The notes beneath the pieces are model-generated. The model had not been told where the DNA came from and made no database searches. It saw nothing but the letters and a program-made list of their open reading frames with translations. From assembly GCA_007117235.1 (NCBI GenBank), contig SKGY01000022.1, positions 1-22,319 on the forward strand: a DNA stretch of 22,319 bases. The letters are read 5' to 3'. Origin of the DNA: Balneolaceae bacterium (lineage in GTDB: Bacteria; Bacteroidota; Rhodothermia; Balneolales; Balneolaceae). The number at the start of each line of letters is the position of its first letter. Positions within the stretch are counted from its first letter, which is position 1. A program made the position numbers and the translations under genes. This document shows, piece after piece, positions 15,654 through 22,319 of the stretch.

Positions 15654-16335
15654 ATTTCCTTTCATCCTTAAAAATCGCACCATCCACCATTGTAATTACC
15701 CTCCGGGCGCGGTCTATCACGCGCTGGTCGTGGGTGGAGAAGATAAAGGTGACGTTTTCCTCTTTGTTCATCTTTTCCATCATATCTAGCAGGTTCATGG
15801 CGGAGTCGGTGTCGAGGTTTGCAGTGGGTTCATCGGCGAGAATGAACTTAGGGCGTGATGCCAATGCCCGAGCAACTGCCACTCTCTGCTGCTCACCGCC
15901 GGATAGTTGTTTAGGCCGGGAGTCGAATTTTTTACTGAGTCCCATGGCCGTCAGCAGTTCTTCTGCCCGCTCTTTCATTTCTGATTTTTCACGCTTTTGC
16001 AACAGCATGATGAACGAGACATTTTCGTAAGCAGTAAAAACCGGAATCAGATTATAGGCCTGGAAAACAAACCCGATATTATTCAGCCTGAAGTTAATCA
16101 GTTCCCGGTCTTTCATGCCGGTGATTCGCGTGCCATCAATCTCTACAAATCCTTCTGTTGGTATATCAAGCCCACCGATCATATTTAAGAGCGTGGTTTT
16201 TCCTGAACCGGATGGGCCACGCACCGTCGTGAATTCACCCTCTTCAAATTCGAGACTCACATCACGCAGGGCATGAACAGGAATCGTATCCGGATTGTAG
16301 ACTTTTGAAAGATTGTGGGTTGTTATGATTGCCAT
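15652..16335 (-). CDS. ABC transporter ATPase, LolD/MacB-type
   Basis: A protein of 227 residues, the usual length of stand-alone LolD-like ATPases. It has Walker A GPSGSGKT (40-47), Q-loop FQAYNLIPVFTAYEN (Q92), signature LSGGEQQR (144-151), Walker B FILADEPTANLD (164-175) and H-loop FSTHD. The A-loop tyrosine region NLSKVYNPDTIPVHALRDVS is typical of the LolD/MacB/FtsE group. It should energise the two FtsX-type permeases encoded just upstream, giving an inner-membrane complex that moves lipoproteins or other hydrophobic cargo rather than an importer. The stop codon touches a palindromic repeat. Confidence 0.93.
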   Translation of the reverse strand: MAIITTHNLSKVYNPDTIPVHALRDVSLEFEEGEFTTVRGPSGSGKTTLLNMIGGLDIPTEGFVEIDGTRITGMKDRELINFRLNNIGFVFQAYNLIPVFTAYENVSFIMLLQKREKSEMKERAEELLTAMGLSKKFDSRPKQLSGGEQQRVAVARALASRPKFILADEPTANLDTDSAMNLLDMMEKMNKEENVTFIFSTHDQRVIDRARRVITMVDGAIFKDERK

Positions 16336-16372
16336 GGTTTTATGTTCTTATTGAATAATTTGTTAAAGCGTT

Positions 16373-16486
16373 CCCCCTTTGAAGGGGGACAGGGGGATGA
16401 TTGGTTGTGAAACTTGTCATTTAAAAAAAATCAATCTGATTTCAATACGTACAGGATCATCCCCCTAACCCCCTTCAAAGGGGGAG
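16373..16486. mobile_element. Element 1: gene-less 114-bp element with palindromic inverted ends (MITE-like)
   Basis: The left end (16373-16401) is a CCCCCTTT/GAAGGGGG palindrome followed by ACAGGGGGATGAT. The right end (16456-16486) is its inverted counterpart, ATCATCCCCCTAA then CCCCCTTCAAAGGGGG. The 50-odd bases between show no ORF and no similarity to the DUF559 gene. The left end, including the flanking AAAGCGTT, is identical over 37 bp to the left end of element 2. It lies between permease B (stop 16491, only 4 bp away) and the ATPase start. The ends match those of two DUF559-carrying elements, so this looks like a non-autonomous relative. Confidence 0.75.
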
Positions 16487-16490
16487 TTTT

Positions 16491-17708
16491 CTATTCTCTT
16501 ACTACCTCCCTGGGGTTCAAGCTCAGCGCCTTAAAAGCCGGATAAATGGCGGCAAGCAGTGCGGTAATAACCACGAGGGTTATGGTTGTCAGATAATCAT
16601 TGGAGTAGGCGATGGGGTAAACAACCGCATCATACCCGAATTCCGCCATCGAATCGCCACCCATAGAGGTCATATCAATCCCTTTTTCCCCGAGATATTC
16701 CAGGGTGAGCCATGCCAGCAGCAGTCCGCCGGCCGCTCCGGTCAGCGTGAGGATAACAGACTCCAACATGATCATAAAAAATACCCGCATCTTGTTCATC
16801 CCAATAGCCAGCAGCATTCCCAGTTCACGCATTCGCTCAAAAATGGCCATCAGCATGGTGTTGAGTATTCCGAAGGCAAGTGCCAGCAGTATCACAGCCA
16901 TAATGTAAACGATCAAGCCTCCTCCCATATCGGTGATATAGCGGAGTTCAGGGGATAGTTCATACCAGGATTCTGCTACAATATTTTCGAATTCGTTGTT
17001 GATATTGCTGGTAACCGCTTCACTGAGGCCTTCATCCTGAAGCATCATTGCAATTTCATGGAAGACTGCATCTCCGAGCAGCTCTTGTAAATCAACATCA
17101 CGTACAAACACATTTCTTTCGTCATACGGATTAGAAGCCGTACGAAAAAGGCCCGAAATAGTAAAAGAGCCTGAGGTAATTTCATTATCAAGATCCTGGA
17201 ATGTGAGCACGATGCGATTTCCGACTTCAACATTTAGCTTGTTTGCAAGCCTTTCACCCAGCAGTACTGGATTTCGGAGCTCACTGTCGAGATAATCACC
17301 TTCAGTCAGATTTTCGTGAAAGGTGGTTGTGGCTCGTTCACGGTCTGTTTGCACACCCCGAATTTGTACCCCTGATGATGTGAGTGGTGATTGAATCATA
17401 CCGCCGATAAGTGCCCGGGCCGACCACGAGAGGATTCGTTCATCTCTATCAAGGAATGAGAAGATATCATCTGAATTTTCGATGTACATCCACGGCTCAC
17501 CTTCAGTGCGAAATTCCGGATGGTGAATTTGTGCATGAGTGATCTCCTCCTGAATCAGGTTTACAAACCGCTGATGAATCCAGCCGTTTGTAAGTGCCGA
17601 TACCAAAATTCCGGCCCATAAACCTGCTACAATCGCCATCAGCAGCACACCGCTCCGCGCCGGATGCCTCCAGATGTTTCGCCATGATATGGATAAGAGC
17701 ATTTTCAT
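16491..17708 (-). CDS. FtsX/LolC-like ABC transporter permease B
   Basis: A protein of 405 residues. The N-terminus SISWRNIWRHPARSGVLLMAIVAGLWAG is the characteristic amphipathic and first membrane segment of LolC/E and MacB permeases. A periplasmic MacB_PCD-like domain follows (about 45-265; LLGERLANKLNVEVGNRIVLTF). Then come three membrane segments of an FtsX domain (IMAVILLALAFGILNTMLMAI, ILTLTGAAGGLLLAWL and TITLVVITALLAAIYPAF), with the coupling segment ERMRELGMLLAIGMNKM. It probably pairs with permease A and the LolD-like ATPase. Its ATG is 5 bp after the stop codon of a DUF559 gene. Confidence 0.92.
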   Translation of the reverse strand: MKMLLSISWRNIWRHPARSGVLLMAIVAGLWAGILVSALTNGWIHQRFVNLIQEEITHAQIHHPEFRTEGEPWMYIENSDDIFSFLDRDERILSWSARALIGGMIQSPLTSSGVQIRGVQTDRERATTTFHENLTEGDYLDSELRNPVLLGERLANKLNVEVGNRIVLTFQDLDNEITSGSFTISGLFRTASNPYDERNVFVRDVDLQELLGDAVFHEIAMMLQDEGLSEAVTSNINNEFENIVAESWYELSPELRYITDMGGGLIVYIMAVILLALAFGILNTMLMAIFERMRELGMLLAIGMNKMRVFFMIMLESVILTLTGAAGGLLLAWLTLEYLGEKGIDMTSMGGDSMAEFGYDAVVYPIAYSNDYLTTITLVVITALLAAIYPAFKALSLNPREVVRE

Positions 17709-17713
17709 ATTAT

Positions 17714-18151
17714 TTAGTCGCGAGTTTTTCGCGCTGATACACGATTTGGCAAAGCGTTCCCCCTTTGAAGGGGGACAGGGGGATGATCCTCAATCCATGA
17801 TTCAATGACCCTTTCTGCATTTCTGATATCTTGTAAAACCTCCTCATCTGTAAATCTAATAACGGTAAAGCCCAGTTCTTCAAGTTTATTCTGTCTTGAT
17901 TGATCCAATATCCACTGCTCTTCCCACTCAAGTGTATATCCATCAACTTCAATAATCAGCATCAACTCTTTGCACATAAAATCAGCAATGAAAAACAGAA
18001 CCGGCCGTTGCCGCAAAAACGTATAACCATACATCTGCCTGCCACGCAAAACCTCATCCCATAGCTTCACTTCAGCATTGGTGGCTTGCTTACGAAGTCT
18101 GCGGGCAAATTCTTTCAGTTTTTTGTTGTAGTACAAGTTTGAATCGTTCAT
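17714..18151 (-). CDS. DUF559 (VSR-like endonuclease fold) protein, copy 1, in element 2
   Basis: A protein of 145 residues starting at ATG 18151. It shows the DUF559 pattern: ARRLRKQATNAEVKLWDEVLRG, FLRQRPVLFFIADFMC (D57), LMLIIEVDGYTLEW (E68, D70), DQSRQNKLEELGFTVIRFTDEEVL. The fold is related to VSR and other PD-(D/E)XK-like nucleases; the biological role of free-standing DUF559 proteins is not established. The usual histidine after EVDG (EVDGYTH in copy 2) is leucine here (L74), so this copy may be impaired. Residues around DHPPVPLQRGN are encoded by the palindromic end of the element, and the last 13 or so by flanking sequence. It is about 86% identical to the copy at 19452-19862. The stop lies 5 bp before the permease B ATG. 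Confidence 0.85.
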   Translation of the reverse strand: MNDSNLYYNKKLKEFARRLRKQATNAEVKLWDEVLRGRQMYGYTFLRQRPVLFFIADFMCKELMLIIEVDGYTLEWEEQWILDQSRQNKLEELGFTVIRFTDEEVLQDIRNAERVIESWIEDHPPVPLQRGNALPNRVSARKTRD

Positions 18152-18207
18152 TTGTCCAATGATCTAAATTCGGGAGATCATCCCCCCAGCCCCCTTCGAA
18201 GGGGGAG
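17759..18207. mobile_element. Element 2: palindrome-ended element carrying a DUF559 gene
   Basis: About 449 bp between permeases A and B. Left end 17759-17787: CCCCCTTT/GAAGGGGG palindrome then ACAGGGGGATGATC. Right end 18177-18207: ATCATCCCCCC, AG, then CCCCCTTCGAAGGGGGAG, the inverted counterpart. The only gene inside is the DUF559 gene, which reads out through the left end. No transposase and no clear target-site duplication could be seen. Length and ends match element 3 almost exactly. Confidence 0.75.
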
Positions 18208-18227
18208 TTTTTGGTGCATATTTTTTT

Positions 18228-19445
18228 CTAAGTTTTCGAGGCTTCCAGTATTTTCAGGGTTAAGATTTTAATTGTCGGATATAAACAGATTATGGTTGTT
18301 AGTATAAAAACCATCAGTCCCTGCCAGAGGAAAATATCCGGCGCTATGGCTGTTGGCATGATCGGTTCAACACCAAACTCAGCAACTACCTCTTCCATTT
18401 CTCCTCCCAGTTCAATAGGATTGAAATAGAAGTAGAGAATTGGGATGATGCCCAGCACAAAACCTGCCAAAACACCCATAATGGTGATAAAGAAGGTTTC
18501 GATGAAGACCACTAAAGCGAGTTTAATTCGCTGCATTCCTACCGAAAGAAGGATGCCGAATTCCCTCATCCGTTCAAGGGTCATGGTTAAGATGGTGCCA
18601 AAGATTCCAAAACCGATAACCACATAAAGGATTCCCATCATCAGGCGTGACTGTGCCTGATCAAATTCAAGGGCTTCTACCAGTTCAGGTATCAGCTCAC
18701 GCCATGTAAAAACTGCCAGTTCTTCATTTTCAAGTTCAGATCGCAATTGTCTGGCAATCGATTCGGTGTCACGGACTCGGTTAGGTGTTACAAGCAGGGC
18801 AGTTATATGATCATCAGCAGAAAGAAGCCACTGCGCATCAGGCAGTGATAGATAGACAAGCTGGTTGTTCATCTCGCGGGTGGGGTGACGCAACAGGCCG
18901 GATATTTCATAAAGCCCGGATGCTGTCATCCCAAATCGTCCCTGCCCAAGCAGTACAAGAGAATCACCCACAGCCAGATTGAGCCGATTAGCCAACCCTT
19001 CGGTTACAACCGCAGTACCGTCATTCGGCTCGAAGAAACGGCCTTCAGTCAGGCGTTCTTTCAAATTATTGAGGCGGTCTTCCCGGTCAACTTCAACTCC
19101 CATCACAAAAGCACCTCGCGTCGCTTCAGCCCCCGCAGCCAGCATAAAGGTTTCAATTCGCGGGATTGTATATTCGACCGACTCGAGCCCAATTACCTGG
19201 TCTGAAAGTTCATCATCGTAATAAAATGCGTTATCAAGTGAAGGCTCATCTTCAAACCGGTAATCCTGAACTTGTATATAACCCGTATGAAATTGGGTCA
19301 TATTGTCGATCATGACATTATGAGCTCCACGCTCGAGCGACTCCAGAAAGAGAGCAAAAACCACAGCAAACATCACCGAACTGACTGTAATCAGCGTCCG
19401 CCGTTTGTTCCTCCAGATATTTCTCCAGGCTAGTTTTAGGTACAT
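18228..19445 (-). CDS. FtsX/LolC-like ABC transporter permease A
   Basis: A protein of 405 residues. The N-terminus KLAWRNIWRNKRRTLITVSSVMFAVVFALF is the LolC/E-type cytoplasmic helix plus first membrane segment. It is followed by a periplasmic MacB_PCD-like domain (VTEGLANRLNLAVGDSLVLLGQG) and a C-terminal FtsX domain with three membrane segments (LYVVIGFGIFGTILTMTL, FFITIMGVLAGFVLGII and GLMVFILTTIICLYPTI) around ERMREFGILLSVGMQRIKLA. Clearly a paralog of permease B, so the exporter is probably a heterodimer as in LolCDE. Its ATG is 6 bp after the stop of the second DUF559 gene. Confidence 0.92.
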   Translation of the reverse strand: MYLKLAWRNIWRNKRRTLITVSSVMFAVVFALFLESLERGAHNVMIDNMTQFHTGYIQVQDYRFEDEPSLDNAFYYDDELSDQVIGLESVEYTIPRIETFMLAAGAEATRGAFVMGVEVDREDRLNNLKERLTEGRFFEPNDGTAVVTEGLANRLNLAVGDSLVLLGQGRFGMTASGLYEISGLLRHPTREMNNQLVYLSLPDAQWLLSADDHITALLVTPNRVRDTESIARQLRSELENEELAVFTWRELIPELVEALEFDQAQSRLMMGILYVVIGFGIFGTILTMTLERMREFGILLSVGMQRIKLALVVFIETFFITIMGVLAGFVLGIIPILYFYFNPIELGGEMEEVVAEFGVEPIMPTAIAPDIFLWQGLMVFILTTIICLYPTIKILTLKILEASKT

Positions 19446-19451
19446 GATTTA

Positions 19452-19862
19452 TTAATTTTCCAAGGAGTTCTCCCTTTGAAGGGGGGCAGGGGGATGATCC
19501 TCAATCCATGATTCAATCACCCTTTCTACATTTCTAATGTCTTTCAAAATCTCTTCATCTGTAAATCTTAATATGGTAAATTCCAACTCCTCGAGTTTAG
19601 CTTGTCTTTGCTGATCCAATATCCATTGTTCCTCCCATTCATGGGTATATCCATCAACCTCAATAATCAGCATCAATTCCTTGCACATAAAATCTGCAAT
19701 GAAGTACAAAATAGGGCGTTGCCGTAAAAACGTATATACGTGCATCTGCCTGCCACGCAAAACCTCATTCCATAGCTTCACTTCAGCCTTGGTAGCCTGA
19801 TTACGAAGTCGGCGGGCAAATTCTTTCAATTTCTTGTTGTAGTACAAGTTTGAACTGTTCAT
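19452..19862 (-). CDS. DUF559 (VSR-like endonuclease fold) protein, copy 2, in element 3
   Basis: A protein of 136 residues from ATG 19862, which matches the start of copy 1 (MN.SNLYYNKKLKEFARRLR). An in-frame TTG at 19910 lies inside the repeat and is rejected. It contains FLRQRPILYFIADFMC, LMLIIEVDGYTHEWEEQW and LEELEFTILRFTDEEIL, so D57, E68, D70 and H74 of the DUF559 core are all present. This is the better candidate for an active nuclease. The tail DHPPAPLQRENSLEN is encoded by the left palindromic end and the first bases beyond it. The gene sits between the LolA-like gene and permease A, with its stop 6 bp before the permease ATG. Confidence 0.87.
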   Translation of the reverse strand: MNSSNLYYNKKLKEFARRLRNQATKAEVKLWNEVLRGRQMHVYTFLRQRPILYFIADFMCKELMLIIEVDGYTHEWEEQWILDQQRQAKLEELEFTILRFTDEEILKDIRNVERVIESWIEDHPPAPLQRENSLEN

Positions 19863-19918
19863 GGCTTCAGCGATATTTATCCGGGCGGTCATCCCCCCGG
19901 CCCCCTTCAAAGGGGGAG
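19470..19918. mobile_element. Element 3: palindrome-ended element carrying a DUF559 gene
   Basis: 449 bp. Left end 19470-19499: CTCCCTTTGAAGGGGGG then CAGGGGGATGATCC. Right end 19889-19918: TCATCCCCCC, GG, then CCCCCTTCAAAGGGGGAG. The element has the same length, ends and cargo orientation as element 2. The DNA between the ends is alignable with element 2 throughout, including the inner CAATCCATGATTCAAT next to the left end. It is inserted between the LolA-like gene and permease A. Confidence 0.75.
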
Positions 19919-19980
19919 GTTTAATTCGTTACCTATTATCTAATCTGACACACTGTTGGCCCTGATAAACTGTAAAACTG

Positions 19981-20745
19981 TTACCTAACCCTCCTCATAT
20001 TTTGTTGCGTAAAAAACGATTCGCTTAAATCTACGTCGAACTCAATGCTCTGATAATTCATAATTGTTCTCTGATCGGGCTTGTCAGCCGGGGTCATAAC
20101 CATTCGTGCCGGGAAAACTCTTCCTCCCATTTCCCCTATGTCCAAAAATTCAATCGTATTAGCAAGTTCATCACGCTGGTCATAATTCTCCACTTTTAAC
20201 TGGATATAATGCTCTTTGTCAACCCATATCAAAACCTTGCCGTACACAATAGGGGTATCCGGTTTTGGGATGAGTTCGAGCACCCAAGCATTACGGCCGT
20301 TGTACTCTTCTTCTTGTAGAATTCTGTGCTCATAATCATCAACAGTAGAACTTTCCCGCACCAGGTCATCATTTGTAAAGTCGGATCCCATCCAGGATTG
20401 CGACATCATTGATGGCGGCATATTAATGGTCCGGTCAATATTAGGAACATAATTCCAGATCTCATTTTGACGCTTCAGATAGGTTGTGCCCTGATCACGA
20501 GCCGGAGCGGTTAACAGAATTAGTGAGTAATTTTCGCCCAGTGACCATGCTTTCATACTAACATCCCGGGTATATCTTGGTCTTTCAATAGTCATCGTCA
20601 TTTCAGCAATGCTAGATTCCCCGTGCATCACCTCTTCCATCCGTTCGATAATATCACCGGCCGTTTGTGCTGAACTAAATTGAAAGAATCCGATTTCGAT
20701 GAGAAATGCAGAGAACGCAATCGCGAATAATTTAGAGTGATTCAT
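19981..20745 (-). CDS. LolA-like outer-membrane lipoprotein-sorting family protein
   Basis: A protein of 254 residues with signal peptide 1-26 (FSAFLIEIGFFQFSSA). It begins GDIIERMEEVMHGESSIAEMTMTIERP and contains YLKRQNEIWNYVPNIDRTINMPPSMM, SWMGSDFTNDDLVRES, VYGKVLIWVDKEHY and the end QSIEFDVDLSESFFTQQNMRRV. These are typical of the LolA-like (PF17131-type) proteins often annotated as outer membrane lipoprotein-sorting protein. They are encoded beside FtsX-type permeases and are thought to shuttle hydrophobic cargo across the periplasm. It is the first gene of the operon leading to the beta-barrel protein. The cargo is unknown, and this is not necessarily the housekeeping LolA. Confidence 0.88.
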   Translation of the reverse strand: MNHSKLFAIAFSAFLIEIGFFQFSSAQTAGDIIERMEEVMHGESSIAEMTMTIERPRYTRDVSMKAWSLGENYSLILLTAPARDQGTTYLKRQNEIWNYVPNIDRTINMPPSMMSQSWMGSDFTNDDLVRESSTVDDYEHRILQEEEYNGRNAWVLELIPKPDTPIVYGKVLIWVDKEHYIQLKVENYDQRDELANTIEFLDIGEMGGRVFPARMVMTPADKPDQRTIMNYQSIEFDVDLSESFFTQQNMRRVR

Positions 20746-20841
20746 TTTAAAAGGTGTTTTAAATGAACTCCGATTAACACTTTCTTTAATGGGAAAAAAT
20801 AATGCTACTATATCTCAAATAGCAATCTAAAGGATTAGAAG

Positions 20842-20849
20842 CAAACTTA
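20842..20849 (-). promoter_or_regulatory. Possible Bacteroidota-type -7 element for the Lol-like operon
   Basis: Reads TAAGTTTG on the minus strand, a perfect TAnnTTTG match about 97 bp before the LolA-like ATG. The region upstream is AT-rich (TATTTATATAAAA) but has no clear TTTG -33 box. Weak, but in the only gap where the operon promoter could lie. Confidence 0.3.
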
Positions 20850-20932
20850 TGACTTACAGTGTTTTATATAAATAGGTGAGAGCAGTGATTCAAAGGTAGG
20901 GAATACCCTTAATGTTTTTGAGTTGCAGTGAA

Positions 20933-22198
20933 TTAATGGCTAAGAAACTGCATACCTATTGAAAGCCCCAGCCAAACTCGCCAGCCACGGTCTCTTGTTG
21001 TTCCGGAAATAATTGAGTACCACGTGTACTGATTGGCTACGTCTTCCTTAGAGATGAGCAGGTTTAAAGAAGGCCCTGCATACATTTTAAATCCGCCACT
21101 GAAATCTTTACCGAGCATAAATCTGTATGTGTACATATTGTCGAGCGAAATTGCCGCTCTTCCTTCCTGAATATTTTTTATGGTGAAATCACTTTTCGAA
21201 AAGTACCCATCATATTTTGAGTCTCCCCATCTTTCGACCAAATCGCGATATGAACCAATCGTCCAGCCCAAGCTCCAGACGTCCCGATCATTAATTAGCG
21301 GATTATATCCAATTGACACCATATTGTAGATATGCTTGGTGCCCAATTTTAAACCAACGTGTGAAAAACCCCCATCTGTTGTCCAGACATCTATGTTATG
21401 GCGACCATCTCCATAAAGACTGATTAACCCAACCGGAATACCCTGAAATTCTCTTGCTACATTAATCAATCCTATCTGTACACCTGTTGCACTGTAAGCA
21501 ACATTAGCGAGGCCTGAAAACTGAATGCCATGCATAAATCGTGTTGCATTCAGTACACCGGCTCCGGAAATACCCTGAAAATCTCTGGATAAATTAGTTA
21601 CCCCGGAAAAGAAAAATCCCTGAGCTCTGCCGGCATTTACGTTCACAACTCCAGACACATAAACTCCTTGGGCATTGTCGTAATTTGCATTTGTAATACC
21701 TGCAATCTGTATACCCTGCACCTCCTGTCGAGAAACATTTGTGATACCTGCAATCTGGATTCCCAATGTATTTTGCCAGTTGGAATTTGCTACCCCGGCA
21801 AGCTGAATACCTTGAATAGCTCCCCTCGATGCGTTTACAAAACCTGCTAATTGTAAACCCGTCATGTCGAGTTGTGATAGATTGGCACCAGCTGCAATAT
21901 TGACGCCCTCCATAACTCCCCCTGTCGCGTTCAGAAGTCCAAGCTGTACTCCACGAGAGTAGTGCCTGTTTACATTTACAGGCCCTATTTCAAACCCATC
22001 AAGGCCTCCATGATAACCGGCTAAAAGATTTAGAGAAAATCTTGCTGTGTAATCTGTAGACTCTATCCCATTTGTACTCATTGGGTAGATGAACGTGAAT
22101 CGTACATCACGCTTCTGCAACTCTTTTTCCTGCGAATAAACCAGAAGAGGAGTACTGATTGCTAATACTAAAATAAGCAGCAACTTCCTGACGAACAT
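20933..22198 (-). CDS. LA_2272-type surface-repeat protein with C-terminal beta-barrel
   Basis: I chose the ATG at 22198 (421 residues) because it starts the signal peptide MFVRKLLLILVLAISTPLLVYSQ directly. The frame opens further up at a GTG inside a hairpin. From about residue 68 to 270 there are about 13 repeats of 14-16 residues built on G-[IV]-Q-[IL]-[AS]-G-x-x-N (GIQIAGITNVSRQEVQ, GIQLAGVANSNWQNTL, GVYVSGVVNVNAGRAQ). This is the pattern of LA_2272-family surface-repeat proteins, expected to fold as a beta-solenoid or extended sheet. The last 150 residues (NMVSIGYNPLINDRDVWSLGW to LGLSIGMQFLSH) look like barrel strands. Probably outer-membrane or surface located; function unknown. It lies upstream of the Lol-like operon on the same strand. 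Confidence 0.75.
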   Translation of the reverse strand: MFVRKLLLILVLAISTPLLVYSQEKELQKRDVRFTFIYPMSTNGIESTDYTARFSLNLLAGYHGGLDGFEIGPVNVNRHYSRGVQLGLLNATGGVMEGVNIAAGANLSQLDMTGLQLAGFVNASRGAIQGIQLAGVANSNWQNTLGIQIAGITNVSRQEVQGIQIAGITNANYDNAQGVYVSGVVNVNAGRAQGFFFSGVTNLSRDFQGISGAGVLNATRFMHGIQFSGLANVAYSATGVQIGLINVAREFQGIPVGLISLYGDGRHNIDVWTTDGGFSHVGLKLGTKHIYNMVSIGYNPLINDRDVWSLGWTIGSYRDLVERWGDSKYDGYFSKSDFTIKNIQEGRAAISLDNMYTYRFMLGKDFSGGFKMYAGPSLNLLISKEDVANQYTWYSIISGTTRDRGWRVWLGLSIGMQFLSH

Positions 22199-22231
22199 TG
22201 TGATCTTGTTTGAACTCTGTTGATTTAGGTT

Positions 22232-22252
22232 GGAGTGCCATGCAGGCACTCC
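22232..22252. repeat. Perfect 8-bp hairpin upstream of the surface-repeat gene
   Basis: Arms GGAGTGCC/GGCACTCC with loop ATGCA lie between the stop of the upstream gene and the surface-repeat gene start. No T run follows on either strand, so it is not a standard intrinsic terminator. It may be an RNA-processing or 5'-UTR element. Confidence 0.5.
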
Positions 22253-22262
22253 GATAATTAAT

Positions 22263-22319
22263 TTATTTCAAATGCTTTTCGAAAAACTCAAAGATTCTGA
22301 AATACTCATCATACCATGA
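22263..22319 (-). CDS. C-terminal 18 codons of a probable S9/alpha-beta hydrolase-type peptidase (partial)
   Basis: On the minus strand an open frame from the window edge reads SWYDEYFRIFEFFEKHLK then TAA (22265-22263). The pattern of aromatic residues ending FFEKHL is common at the C-terminus of S9 prolyl-oligopeptidase-type hydrolases. Only 18 residues are available, so the family is a guess; that a gene ends here is more likely than not. Confidence 0.45.
   Translation of the reverse strand, partial: SWYDEYFRIFEFFEKHLK

Noticed and set aside
22232-22252. Hairpin considered as an intrinsic terminator of the upstream hydrolase gene
   Set aside because: No T run follows on the minus strand.

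Overview
The window looks like a chromosomal segment of a Bacteroidota/Rhodothermota-type bacterium, most likely a Balneolota (Balneolaceae) relative. This is inferred from protein style, not from a database search: a GWxTD-like protein, a DUF1684 lipoprotein, a LA_2272-type surface-repeat protein, a periplasmic M1 peptidase with a family-typical N-terminus, moderate GC, and start codons without Shine-Dalgarno sequences. No rRNA, tRNA or CRISPR array was seen.

Layout. (1) Positions 1-4042, minus strand: the classic dnaX-ybaB-recR replication/repair cluster followed by the N-terminal part of an M1-type metallopeptidase. The dnaX product lacks the zinc-knuckle module, and the gene carries an A9 run with close stops in both shifted frames, the layout expected for making a short gamma-like product. 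(2) 4346-7324: a secreted GWxTD-like protein (plus) abutting, tail to tail, a DUF1684 lipoprotein (minus). (3) 7508-10753: two tandem paralogous D-aminoacylase-like amidohydrolase lipoproteins. The second has lost one metal-binding histidine. Each gene ends directly in an array of small hairpins with variable stems and a conserved loop context. (4) 10849-11562: a REP-associated tyrosine transposase (RAYT) with hairpin arrays on both sides. (5) 11592-14206, minus: a DEAD-box RNA helicase preceded almost at its start codon by an intrinsic terminator, and an orphan LivK-like binding lipoprotein. (6) 14324-20745, minus: a Lol/MacB-like envelope operon ordered LolA-like protein, FtsX permease A, FtsX permease B, ATPase, outer-membrane beta-barrel protein. 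(7) 20933-22319, minus: a surface-repeat/beta-barrel protein and the last codons of a probable S9-type hydrolase.

The most unusual feature is in region 6. Every gene junction of the envelope operon is occupied by a palindrome-ended element. Two elements (about 450 bp) carry a DUF559 (VSR-like endonuclease fold) gene whose C-terminus is encoded by the element's own end. A third (114 bp) has the same ends and no gene. The ATPase/barrel junction has two inverted copies of a related palindrome, one of them inserted in frame into the signal peptide of the barrel protein. With the RAYT/hairpin arrays, the window holds two separate families of small structured repeats, each linked to a candidate DNA-processing enzyme (DUF559 nuclease; HUH transposase).
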